A DNA stretch of 13,281 nt from JBMNGG01 sp050949705 (GTDB lineage: Bacteria; Bacillota; Thermosediminibacteria; Thermosediminibacterales; Tepidanaerobacteraceae): the NCBI GenBank assembly GCA_050949705.1, contig JBMNGG010000009.1, positions 1 through 13,281 of the forward strand, written 5' to 3'. Every line of letters begins with the position of its first letter. The first letter of the stretch is position 1. The notes under the pieces are model-generated. The model searched no databases. It saw only the letters and a list, made by a program, of their open reading frames with translations, and was not told where the DNA came from. A program made the translations under genes and the position numbers. Below, one piece after another: positions 6,120 to 12,926 of this stretch.

Positions 6120-7303
6120 GCTTGTTTTTTCAGTATTTCAGCTTTATCTGTATTCTCCCAGGGAAGTAATAGATCATTACGACCAAAATGCCCGTATGAC
6201 GCTACCTGCCTATATATTGGTCTTCTGAGGTTAAGATCCCGTATAATGGCACCTGGTCGAAGATCAAAGTTGTCTAAAATAAGTTTTTCTATTGTTTCAT
6301 CAGGCACAATACCAGTTCCAAAGGTATCAACCATTACAGAAACCGGCTTTGATACACCTATAGCATATGCCAACTGCACTTCACATCTGTGTGCCAAACC
6401 AGATGCAACTATGTTCTTTGCTACAAATCTAGAAGCATAAGTAGCTGAACGATCAACTTTTGTGGGATCTTTGCCGGAAAATGCCCCTCCACCATGTCTA
6501 CCAACACCACCGTAAGTATCAACAATAATTTTGCGACCTGTTACACCAGAATCTCCATGGGGACCACCTACGACAAAACGACCAGTAGGATTAATGTAGA
6601 TTTGAGTATTTTTATCCATAAGATGTTCTGGAATAATCTTTTTTATTACCTCTTCAATAATGCCATCCTTTAAAGTTATCATTTCTACTGAGGGATCATG
6701 CTGGGAAGAAACCACAATTTTATCTACTCTTACTGGCTTAGAATCTTCATATTGCACAGTAACTTGGGTTTTCCCGTCAGGTCTTAAAAAGGGTAAAATA
6801 TCGCTTTTTCTAACATCAGCTAATCTCTTAGCAAGCTTGTGAGCTAAAGATATGGGCATTGGCATCAGTTCTGGGGTTTCATTCACTGCGTAACCGAACA
6901 TCATGCCTTGATCTCCAGCACCTATTTTAGCCACTTCATCATGTTTGTCCACATTTTGACGAACTTCATAGGCATTGTTAACACCTATGGCTATATCAGG
7001 TGATTGCTCATTTATGCTGGTAAGTACAGCACAGGTATCACAATCAAAACCATATTTTGCACGGGTATAACCAATTTCCCTTATGGTTTCACGAGTAATA
7101 TGAGGGATTTCTACATAACAATCAGTTGTGATTTCCCCCATTACTAGTACCATGCCAGTTGTAACTGCCACTTCGCATGCTACCCTTGCCATGGGATCCT
7201 TGTCCAAAATAGCGTCAAGTATCGCATCAGCCACTTGATCACATACTTTATCAGGATGTCCTTCTGTAACTGATTCTGAAGTAAATAAAAAATTCTTCCC
7301 CAT
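6104..7303 (-). CDS. metK: S-adenosylmethionine synthase
   Basis: Makes S-adenosylmethionine from methionine and ATP in the cytoplasm, with release of phosphate and pyrophosphate. The 399-residue length is normal for bacterial MetK. Signature regions are all present: GHPDK at 15-19, SPDIAIGV at 101-108, GAGDQGMMFGYA at 128-139 (methionine and ATP binding), GPHGDSGVTGRKI at 247-259, and the phosphate-binding GGGAFSGKDPTKVDRS at 271-286. The start ATG has GGAGGT a few bases upstream. It lies 35 bases after the HEAT-repeat gene with no terminator between, so the two are probably one transcript. Neither the short gap nor the 165-base region before the HEAT gene holds anything like a SAM riboswitch, which often precedes metK in Bacillota. 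Confidence 0.98.
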   Translation of the reverse strand: MGKNFLFTSESVTEGHPDKVCDQVADAILDAILDKDPMARVACEVAVTTGMVLVMGEITTDCYVEIPHITRETIREIGYTRAKYGFDCDTCAVLTSINEQSPDIAIGVNNAYEVRQNVDKHDEVAKIGAGDQGMMFGYAVNETPELMPMPISLAHKLAKRLADVRKSDILPFLRPDGKTQVTVQYEDSKPVRVDKIVVSSQHDPSVEMITLKDGIIEEVIKKIIPEHLMDKNTQIYINPTGRFVVGGPHGDSGVTGRKIIVDTYGGVGRHGGGAFSGKDPTKVDRSATYASRFVAKNIVASGLAHRCEVQLAYAIGVSKPVSVMVDTFGTGIVPDETIEKLILDNFDLRPGAIIRDLNLRRPIYRQVASYGHFGRNDLLLPWENTDKAEILKKQASSLK

Positions 7304-7338
7304 TTTTTACCTCCTAATTAATGATTCATTTGTTTAAG

Positions 7339-8922
7339 TTATTCAAAATCACCAGGATTTACACGCATATCAAAACCATTCTTCATGTTATTTAAAGCTA
7401 CTTTAATACTTTCAATGACGATCCTTTGTATAAACGGATGGTAGTATAATGGCTTTTTGTCCATATATAGTAATGCGCACAAAGTTGTTTTTACCATATC
7501 TGTTTGTTGGTTTTTTTCTAAAAAATCTGCTGAAAGTACTAACATTCTTTTTATCATATCCTTATTAGGCTCAATAAGCTCGCTGGTGAAGCTGGAAAAA
7601 AGTTTTTCAACTCTTTTATGTGTCATCGTTTTGATCGTAAAACCTCTCTTAGACTTGTTCTCCTCCGCATAGTCATATACTCTTGGTTCTGCTACAAACC
7701 AGTCACTGAAAACATTGTAATTCAATAAGTCGAAAGTATCTTTCAAATACTCTTCATCATTTTTAATTAATTCCAAATCATAATCAGAAAAATTTGGATT
7801 ATAGCGTTCACGTTTTATATAGCAATTTTGCTCTAGGATATATTGCCAAAAGTAAAATTGATATGGAATAGGGGTATCTTTAATTTGATTAATATATAGT
7901 GCATCACCTAATAATGTTAATGCATAGTCTAAATCACACTTTAGCACAACAGTTGTCTTTGAGAAATCCTTTACGGAAGAATTAAGTTCACGTGGAGTTA
8001 TATGTGAAACACCCCAACAATCCCTAATACCCGTGTCAACATTGATTAATAGATTCACAAAGCTAAGTTTCCTACTCTTAAAAGGGTTTTTCCATGCCAT
8101 CCATAATGCTCTACTTCCTAGACCATCTATAGAAGAAACGAATACTTTTGATGGTTTCTCTAGCTTTTTCCAAGGTTCAAACAGTTCAATAGATATACCG
8201 CTAAATTTTAACCTTTGCATTTCGCGTTGAATGAGTTTTTTTATCTCATCAGTCAATGGTTTATTTCCTAATTTGTATAAAGCATATAGAGCTTTTCCTG
8301 ATTTTATTTTACCCAATGCTCTTACAGCCTCGTAGGCTACTGGAGGGTCATCTATTGATGCTATTATTTGTAATAGCATAATAGCCCTTTCATCTTTTTG
8401 ATTGCCTAAGTCTTTTATGTAAGCTAGCTTCATTTCCAATGAAAACTCTTCTAAGTCATCGAGAATATATGTAATTAAAAATGGATCTTCCTCTATATCT
8501 CTGAGCATATCTGTAAGTGATTCGGAAGCCATCTTGTCAAAGTCTTTCATGATCATTTCTAAAGGAAGCTCTCCCGCATCAATACCATAATGAGACAATA
8601 CTGCAAGCACCCTAGCTTTTACTTTATCACAAACACTTGGCATTGTTAGTATCTCCAACAATGGTTCAACTACACAATAATCATCAGCAAATTCTAAAGC
8701 ATAGCAAATAATTGGAGCTAACTCTGTGTCATTTTCTCTAAGCTTAGAAAGGCATACAGGTATGACTTGTTCTCCTAAACGAAAAATCCTTTTCATGGAT
8801 TCGTCCATTTGCCAAATTGTTTGCTCTTTACCTTTTAAAGATTCGAGTTGATCTATTATTTGTTTTTTATATAAAAGTCTATAATCGACTTTAGGCATTT
8901 TTTCTCGAGTTCTCTTTTGCAT
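7339..8922 (-). CDS. HEAT-repeat protein of unknown function
   Basis: A soluble 527-residue protein with no signal peptide or membrane helix. Residues about 40-235 are helical pairs of HEAT/PBS-lyase-like type, clearest at AIMLLQIIASIDDPPVAYEA and VRALGKIKSGKALYALYKLG, and probably form a protein-binding scaffold. Residues about 250-527 form a second region I cannot assign. It is rich in aromatic and acidic residues, with segments such as SSIDGLGSRALWMAWKNPF and FYFWQYILEQNCYIKRERY. The start ATG 8922 has AAAGGAG about seven bases upstream. The next in-frame ATG, at 8898, has none. It is the first gene of a two-gene unit with metK and has a good promoter, so it may be expressed at housekeeping level. 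No function is proposed; a role in SAM or methylation metabolism would rest on position only. Confidence 0.8.
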   Translation of the reverse strand: MQKRTREKMPKVDYRLLYKKQIIDQLESLKGKEQTIWQMDESMKRIFRLGEQVIPVCLSKLRENDTELAPIICYALEFADDYCVVEPLLEILTMPSVCDKVKARVLAVLSHYGIDAGELPLEMIMKDFDKMASESLTDMLRDIEEDPFLITYILDDLEEFSLEMKLAYIKDLGNQKDERAIMLLQIIASIDDPPVAYEAVRALGKIKSGKALYALYKLGNKPLTDEIKKLIQREMQRLKFSGISIELFEPWKKLEKPSKVFVSSIDGLGSRALWMAWKNPFKSRKLSFVNLLINVDTGIRDCWGVSHITPRELNSSVKDFSKTTVVLKCDLDYALTLLGDALYINQIKDTPIPYQFYFWQYILEQNCYIKRERYNPNFSDYDLELIKNDEEYLKDTFDLLNYNVFSDWFVAEPRVYDYAEENKSKRGFTIKTMTHKRVEKLFSSFTSELIEPNKDMIKRMLVLSADFLEKNQQTDMVKTTLCALLYMDKKPLYYHPFIQRIVIESIKVALNNMKNGFDMRVNPGDFE

Positions 8923-8966
8923 TGCCTGCTCCTTTCAACAGCTGAAAAATTCACTCCGTATATTAT

Positions 8967-8996
8967 ATTATAACTAATTCCTTTTAGCAATGTCAC
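8967..8996 (-). promoter_or_regulatory. Sigma-A promoter of the HEAT-metK unit
   Basis: -35 GTGACA (8996-8991, five of six), an 18-base spacer, and a perfect -10 TATAAT (8972-8967). The predicted start near 8960 leaves a leader of only about 38 bases before ATG 8922, too short for a riboswitch. Confidence 0.75.
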
Positions 8997-9002
8997 TTAA
9001 AA

Positions 9003-9039
9003 AGAAACAAAAAGCACCAAACTTTTTCGCTGGTGCTTT
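9003..9039 (-). terminator. Rho-independent terminator of the FBP aldolase/phosphatase gene
   Basis: AAAGCACCA (9039-9031) pairs with TGGTGCTTT (9019-9011) around an 11-base loop and is followed on the - strand by TTGTTTCTTTTT. It lies about 50 bases after the gene and just before the promoter of the next unit. The arms are also flanked by A-rich sequence, so some + strand termination is possible. Confidence 0.85.
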
Positions 9040-9087
9040 GTATGTATTATTTCCAATGTCTAATTAATAGGAGTAGTCAGGGCGCAT

Positions 9088-10176
9088 CTATGAAAATCTT
9101 TTTTTCAGTTTTTCCATCACTTGAGGCATTGTTGTATATTCCATTTCATCAAGAGGTAGGCGATGAGGTTCAAAAGGTCCCAATTGCCTTATGTAGTCAG
9201 CAGCTTCAAGAGCCTTTTGTCGTGCTCTGTCAAAAGCAACATCAGCAAAAAGATCCTGAGGCCCTACCAGTTTACCATCTGATAATTGAAAACCCATTGC
9301 AATTACACGGGGTGGACCATCAAAACGAGTAGGAACAGCATCCTTTTGAGATACAGGTATTATAGGACCATAGTGAGAACCTCGCATCCAACCTGTTACT
9401 AAATGTGGGGTGGCAAATGGTTCTAGAACTTCTCCAACTGCCGGTAATCCACTCTGACAACGTACAATTAATACAGGGTCGTCTTTTCCTACATAGCGGC
9501 CTGCCATTTGATTCATTTTTTGAGTAGATGAAATAGAAGCAATTTCTCCATTTTTAGTATATACGCTTTTTACCACATAACGATTAGAAGCACCTAAAAA
9601 AACTAATAAATCATACATCTCTTCTGGACATGAAAAAATAATTTTTTTATCTTCTATAAGGTCAAGCACTTCAAACTTAAACCCTTCATGCATTTTAGGA
9701 TCTATTACAAGACCTATAGTATTAAATGGGTCGGCAAATATTTTGTAAAGGGGAAAATTCCATGCTCCTGGTTCGGTTTTATCTGCCATAAATATTATTA
9801 CGGGTTCGCTAGCCCTTTCTTCAAATTCCATCTCGGCAATTCCCGGTCCCATGCCTTTAATATTTCCGGAAAAGGCATCAGACAAAAGATCCTGTCCTGC
9901 GCCATACATTTTTAGCTTTTTAGCTATTTCTGTGCAATTGACAAAAGTTTTCCAAGCTAATGAGTGAATTCTTTCATCATCAATTCCATTTCGATGTGCT
10001 AATACAAGATTAATATCATCACCTACATGTGTGACAAAGTAATCTACTAATAATTCTTTTCCTTCTGTTGCTAAATTATTCTCTGCTTCCTTCAACATAT
10101 CGGGATGTACACTGCCGTGCCCGACAAATCCGCCTACATCCGCCTTAAATACTGAAAGAGTTATCTTTGAACTCAA
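9088..10176 (-). CDS. fbp: Class V fructose-1,6-bisphosphate aldolase/phosphatase
   Basis: Archaeal-type bifunctional enzyme that condenses dihydroxyacetone phosphate with glyceraldehyde 3-phosphate and then dephosphorylates the product to fructose 6-phosphate, so it works in the gluconeogenic direction. The 362 residues cover the whole family length. Visible landmarks are ITLSVFKADVGGFVGHGSVHP at the N-terminus (metal ligands D13 and H20), D53-D54 in HVGDDINLVLAH, K133 in ADKTEPGAWNFP, and GRYVGKDDP at 226-234. That last motif holds Y228 and K231, matching the aldolase Tyr and Schiff-base Lys of the characterised archaeal enzymes within one residue. Y347 (EMEYTTMP) matches the phosphatase tyrosine. 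The start is a TTG with a perfect AGGAGG eight bases upstream; no nearby in-frame ATG exists. It is a single-gene unit with its own promoter, palindrome and terminator. The family is known from archaea, deep-branching bacteria and Clostridia such as Moorella, and suggests growth on C1 or C2 compounds. Confidence 0.97.
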   Translation of the reverse strand: MSSKITLSVFKADVGGFVGHGSVHPDMLKEAENNLATEGKELLVDYFVTHVGDDINLVLAHRNGIDDERIHSLAWKTFVNCTEIAKKLKMYGAGQDLLSDAFSGNIKGMGPGIAEMEFEERASEPVIIFMADKTEPGAWNFPLYKIFADPFNTIGLVIDPKMHEGFKFEVLDLIEDKKIIFSCPEEMYDLLVFLGASNRYVVKSVYTKNGEIASISSTQKMNQMAGRYVGKDDPVLIVRCQSGLPAVGEVLEPFATPHLVTGWMRGSHYGPIIPVSQKDAVPTRFDGPPRVIAMGFQLSDGKLVGPQDLFADVAFDRARQKALEAADYIRQLGPFEPHRLPLDEMEYTTMPQVMEKLKKRFS

Positions 10177-10215
10177 TTTATTAACCTCCTATTTTGTGTT
10201 ATACTATTTCGGCCA

Positions 10216-10232
10216 AGCACATAGAATGTGCT
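10216..10232. repeat. Perfect 7+3+7 palindrome, candidate operator
   Basis: AGCACAT and ATGTGCT are perfect inverted arms around AGA. The site begins about 14 bases after the -10 of the FBP aldolase/phosphatase promoter and ends about 40 bases before the TTG start. It therefore falls in the early transcribed leader, a usual place for a repressor site. There is no T-run, so it is not a terminator. The cognate regulator is unknown. Confidence 0.5.
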
Positions 10233-10245
10233 ATACTATATATAT

Positions 10246-10274
10246 ATTCTACATCATATTAAACATTCCTTCAA
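10246..10274 (-). promoter_or_regulatory. Sigma-A promoter of the FBP aldolase/phosphatase gene
   Basis: -35 TTGAAG (10274-10269, four of six), a 17-base spacer, and -10 TAGAAT (10251-10246, five of six). It gives a leader of about 60 bases that contains the palindrome at 10216-10232. Confidence 0.6.
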
Positions 10275-10317
10275 AGTATTTTTTGGTATATGAAAAATTT
10301 TATGACACTTAATAATG

Positions 10318-10350
10318 AAAAAACACCGTTTCCAAATGAAAACGATGTTT
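10318..10350 (-). terminator. Terminator of the cyclo-ligase, guaA and DUF2007 unit
   Basis: On the - strand AAACATCGTTT (10350-10340) pairs with AAACGGTGTTT (10331-10321) through 11 base pairs including one T-G wobble, with an eight-base loop. The T-run is short (TTTTTT including the end of the stem). It starts 17 bases after the DUF2007 stop. Confidence 0.75.
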
Positions 10351-10366
10351 TACATAACATATATAG

Positions 10367-10612
10367 TTATTCATCATCTAAAGAAATACTGCTGCTTTTT
10401 CTTATATCGTTTAATATATCTAGAATTTGTTTTTTATATGAAATAGGTGCATTAACAAAACCCCAACCTTTTTGGGTCTGAAATATATTATCATAAACTG
10501 AATCACGGTATGTTCCTACCAAGTGTGGAATACCAAACTCTTCTAATAAAGAGGCTAATAATTTAGCCTCTATTTCATTTTCCAAAGTGGCCACTTTTAT
10601 TACTTCTTCCAT
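10367..10612 (-). CDS. DUF2007-family small protein
   Basis: An 81-residue soluble protein that fits the DUF2007 layout (putative signal-transducing or PII-like ferredoxin-like fold). It begins EEVIKVATLENEIEAKLLAS, followed by LLEEFGIPHLV, and a second strand-helix unit near GWGFVNAPISYKKQILDILND, about residues 48-70. The family's usual two-strand and helix pattern is kept; no catalytic residues are known for it. The start is ATG 10612 with AGGAGG six bases upstream. A longer frame reaching 10642 would overlap the end of guaA and lacks a ribosome site. It follows guaA by 20 bases and is surely co-transcribed. The acidic and serine-rich tail (SSSISLDDE) looks disordered. Function is unknown; binding of a nucleotide or GuaA itself would be a guess. 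Confidence 0.75.
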   Translation of the reverse strand: MEEVIKVATLENEIEAKLLASLLEEFGIPHLVGTYRDSVYDNIFQTQKGWGFVNAPISYKKQILDILNDIRKSSSISLDDE

Positions 10613-10632
10613 GTTTGGCCTCCTATTTATTA

Positions 10633-12168
10633 TTACTCCCATTCGATAGTTGCCGGTGGTTTGGATGTTATGTCATAGACAACACGATTTACACCTTGTA
10701 CCTCACTGGTAATCCTATTAGAGATAACATCTAATAGGTCATGAGGAAGCCTTGCCCAATTACCGGTCATTCCGTCCTCACTTGTAATAGCCCTTATGGC
10801 AACGGTATGTGTATAGGTTCTTATACCTCCTTTAACCCCGACGCTTTGCACACTAGGAAGAATGGCAAAGGCCTGCCACAAATTCCTGTATAATCCTGCT
10901 TTTTCTATTTCATCAGTTACTATAAAATCAGCGTCCCTTAAAATGTCCAGTTTCTCCTTTGTTATTTCTCCTAAGACTCTTACAGCAAGACCTGGGCCGG
11001 GAAAAGGCTGGCGGTACACAAGTTCCTCAGACAAGCCTAGTTGAACACCGATTTTCCTAACTTCATCTTTAAATAATTCCCGCAAAGGCTCTATCAGTTC
11101 AAACTCCAAATCCTCAGGAAGGCCTCCCACATTGTGATGGCTTTTAATAACTCCCGTAGATGAAGTGCCGCTCTCAATAACGTCAGGATAAACTGTGCCT
11201 TGAACCAGAAAATCAATTTTCCCAAGTTTTTTCGCTTCTTCTTCAAAGACTCTTATAAACTCCTCACCTATTATTTTGCGCTTTTTTTCAGGTTCAATTA
11301 CGCCTTTTAGTTTATTTAAAAAACGCGAAGATGCATCTACTGCAATTAGGTTCATGCTGAGTTTTTCTTTAAATGTTTTTATAACATATTCAGCCTCATT
11401 TTTTCGAAGTAGACCATTATCCACAAAAATACAGGTTAAATTGTCACCAATTGCCTTGTGTACCAATAGAGCAGCTACTGATGAGTCAACACCACCACTC
11501 AAAGCACATATTGCTTTTTTCTCTCCTACCTGTTTTTTAATAAGCTTTATTTGCTCTTGAATAAAAGCTTTAGTAGACCAGGTTCCCCTGCATCCTGCTA
11601 TACCAAATAAAAAATTATTCAGTATTTCACTTCCTCCAAATGTGTTACGCTCTTCGGGGTGAAACTGTAAACCGTAAAGGTTTTTACCGTTACCAATAGC
11701 TGCAACTTCTGTGTTCTTAGTATGAGCCAGCACTTCAAAAGCTTCTGGTAGAGAAGCAATATAATCACCGGCATCCATAAAAGCCTCAACTTTTTTATTA
11801 ATGCCTTGAAATAATAGCTGCTCTCTATCAATAAAGAGCTCTGCCAGTCCCGATTCACAATTAGTACTGGGTTTAATGGCTCCTCCAAAGCTTTTTACCA
11901 TTAGCTGCATACCGTAACCTATGGCAAGTAAAGGTATATTACTCTCAAATACCCTTTTATCACAGATTGTTGTATTTTCTGTAATAACTTCTGAAGGACC
12001 ACCTGATAAAATGATAGCCTTCGGTTTTTTTTGTGTAATCTTCTCCCAAGGAGTATTATAAGGCAGTAACTCACAGTAAACTTGGGCTTCTCTCACTCGA
12101 CGTGCCACCATCTGAGCATACTTACCGCCAAAATCAAGTATTATTACAGTTTCCCTGGCTTCGTTCAT
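10633..12168 (-). CDS. guaA: GMP synthase with a degenerate glutaminase domain
   Basis: Converts XMP to GMP using ATP and ammonia, the last step of guanine nucleotide synthesis. The 511 residues are full length. The ATP-pyrophosphatase half (about 200-390) and dimerisation half (about 390-511) look fully functional: P-loop LSGGVDSSV at 223-231, QGTVYPDVIESG at 323-334, HHNVGGLPEDL at 344-354, RQPFPGPGLAVR at 386-397, and the C-terminal KPPATIEWE. The N-terminal class I glutaminase half (1-190) is not intact. The nucleophile elbow GICYG reads AIGYG (81-85), so the catalytic Cys is G84. DFGSQY reads DFGGKY, MSHGD reads MDAGD, and PEVxHT reads PEERNT. Only H170 and E172 of the triad remain. The enzyme should use free ammonia rather than glutamine. 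ATG 12168 has AGGAGG upstream. The 95-base gap to the cyclo-ligase gene shows no terminator or guanine riboswitch. Confidence 0.96.
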   Translation of the reverse strand: MNEARETVIILDFGGKYAQMVARRVREAQVYCELLPYNTPWEKITQKKPKAIILSGGPSEVITENTTICDKRVFESNIPLLAIGYGMQLMVKSFGGAIKPSTNCESGLAELFIDREQLLFQGINKKVEAFMDAGDYIASLPEAFEVLAHTKNTEVAAIGNGKNLYGLQFHPEERNTFGGSEILNNFLFGIAGCRGTWSTKAFIQEQIKLIKKQVGEKKAICALSGGVDSSVAALLVHKAIGDNLTCIFVDNGLLRKNEAEYVIKTFKEKLSMNLIAVDASSRFLNKLKGVIEPEKKRKIIGEEFIRVFEEEAKKLGKIDFLVQGTVYPDVIESGTSSTGVIKSHHNVGGLPEDLEFELIEPLRELFKDEVRKIGVQLGLSEELVYRQPFPGPGLAVRVLGEITKEKLDILRDADFIVTDEIEKAGLYRNLWQAFAILPSVQSVGVKGGIRTYTHTVAIRAITSEDGMTGNWARLPHDLLDVISNRITSEVQGVNRVVYDITSKPPATIEWE

Positions 12169-12263
12169 ATATATTCCTCCTAAAAATTATGCGCTTTTAT
12201 GTAAAAATCAAGATAACCAGATATCCATGCCTTCAAAAAATCTTTCACAAAATATTTTTCGTT

Positions 12264-12830
12264 CTAGTAAAATGGTCCATATGTTCTCTTTTCAGTAATA
12301 ATCATATCCATCTTCATATCATGAGATTCAGCTGGAACCGAGTCTATCAACTGCATTTCAAAAGCTAGGGCAATTTTTTTTGTATCTACTTTAAGTTTAG
12401 GTAAAAAATTATCATAATAGCCGCCTCCGTATCCTATGCGATACCCCTTTTTGTCAAAAACCACCCCGGGTATTACAACCACATCAATGTCATCTAAAGG
12501 TACTTCATCTCTTTCCGGAGGCTCAAGAACTCCAAAAGTGCCAGGATTTAATTCAGCAAGGCTTTCAATTTCTATTGCAAGAAGTCCGTATCCCTTTTTT
12601 ACCCTAGGAACAACCACTCGTTTACCATTAGACAGGGTTTCTTCAATAGCTCCTTTTGTCATAACCTCATTTCTCATATCCACATAAAACATTACAAGCT
12701 TTGCTTTTTTATAATAATCAGTTGAAAACAGTGTTGACATAATTATATCACTTTTTTGTTTGACTTCGTCCTGCAAAAACCGTAACCTTTGTTCTATAAA
12801 TCGTTTACGAAGTCTGCTTTTATCTTTCAT
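12264..12830 (-). CDS. 5-formyltetrahydrofolate cyclo-ligase
   Basis: Converts 5-formyltetrahydrofolate to 5,10-methenyltetrahydrofolate with ATP, salvaging a storage folate into the one-carbon pool that feeds purine synthesis and, in acetogens, the methyl branch. The 188-residue length is normal. Family marks are the basic N-terminus KSRLRKRFIEQR (substrate or ATP contact), YVDMRNEVMT at 49-58, GVLEPPE at 100-106, the nucleotide-binding GYRIGYGGGYYDNFL at 129-143, and DMIITE near the end. The ribosome site is weak: AGGG lies about 11 bases before ATG 12830, and no better start is seen. It is probably the first gene of a unit with guaA, 95 bases downstream, and DUF2007. An extended -10 promoter lies upstream. 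Confidence 0.95.
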   Translation of the reverse strand: MKDKSRLRKRFIEQRLRFLQDEVKQKSDIIMSTLFSTDYYKKAKLVMFYVDMRNEVMTKGAIEETLSNGKRVVVPRVKKGYGLLAIEIESLAELNPGTFGVLEPPERDEVPLDDIDVVVIPGVVFDKKGYRIGYGGGYYDNFLPKLKVDTKKIALAFEMQLIDSVPAESHDMKMDMIITEKRTYGPFY

Positions 12831-12867
12831 GTTTCATTCATCCCTAATATGTGTTTCTTTTTTTCCA

Positions 12868-12876
12868 ATTATATCA
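12868..12876 (-). promoter_or_regulatory. Extended -10 promoter for the cyclo-ligase, guaA and DUF2007 unit
   Basis: TGATATAAT on the - strand matches the TGnTATAAT extended -10 consensus. The -35 region falls in the T-rich tail of the preceding terminator and is poor, as is common for extended -10 promoters. ATG 12830 lies about 38 bases downstream of the -10. Confidence 0.55.
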
Positions 12877-12889
12877 CATATTTTGACAC

Positions 12890-12921
12890 AAAAAAATGTC
12901 GGGGAAAAGCCCCCCCGACAT
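12890..12921 (-). terminator. Strong rho-independent terminator after the ABC permease gene
   Basis: ATGTCGGGG (12921-12913) pairs perfectly with CCCCGACAT (12904-12896) around an eight-base loop and is followed by seven T on the - strand. It begins six bases after the permease stop. Confidence 0.92.
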
Positions 12922-12926
12922 ATAAT

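Noticed and set aside
6108..6440. Open frame of 110 codons on the + strand opposite metK
   Set aside because: It lies entirely within metK, whose motifs are complete; no ribosome site and no family resemblance.
8923..9087. SAM riboswitch upstream of the HEAT-metK unit
   Set aside because: The region is fully explained by the fbp terminator and a short promoter leader; none of the S-box core elements are visible.
9033..9332. Open frame of 99 codons on the + strand opposite the end of fbp
   Set aside because: It starts inside the fbp terminator and mirrors fbp codons; no start signal.
11619..11888. Second - strand frame of 89 codons inside guaA, considered as a sign of a frameshift in the odd glutaminase domain
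   Set aside because: The guaA frame is continuous and keeps recognisable motifs on both sides; the other frame has no family features.
12169..12263. Guanine riboswitch or PurR box upstream of guaA
   Set aside because: No purine-aptamer core or paired PurR boxes are visible; only AT-rich sequence with a short AAAATATTTT palindrome.
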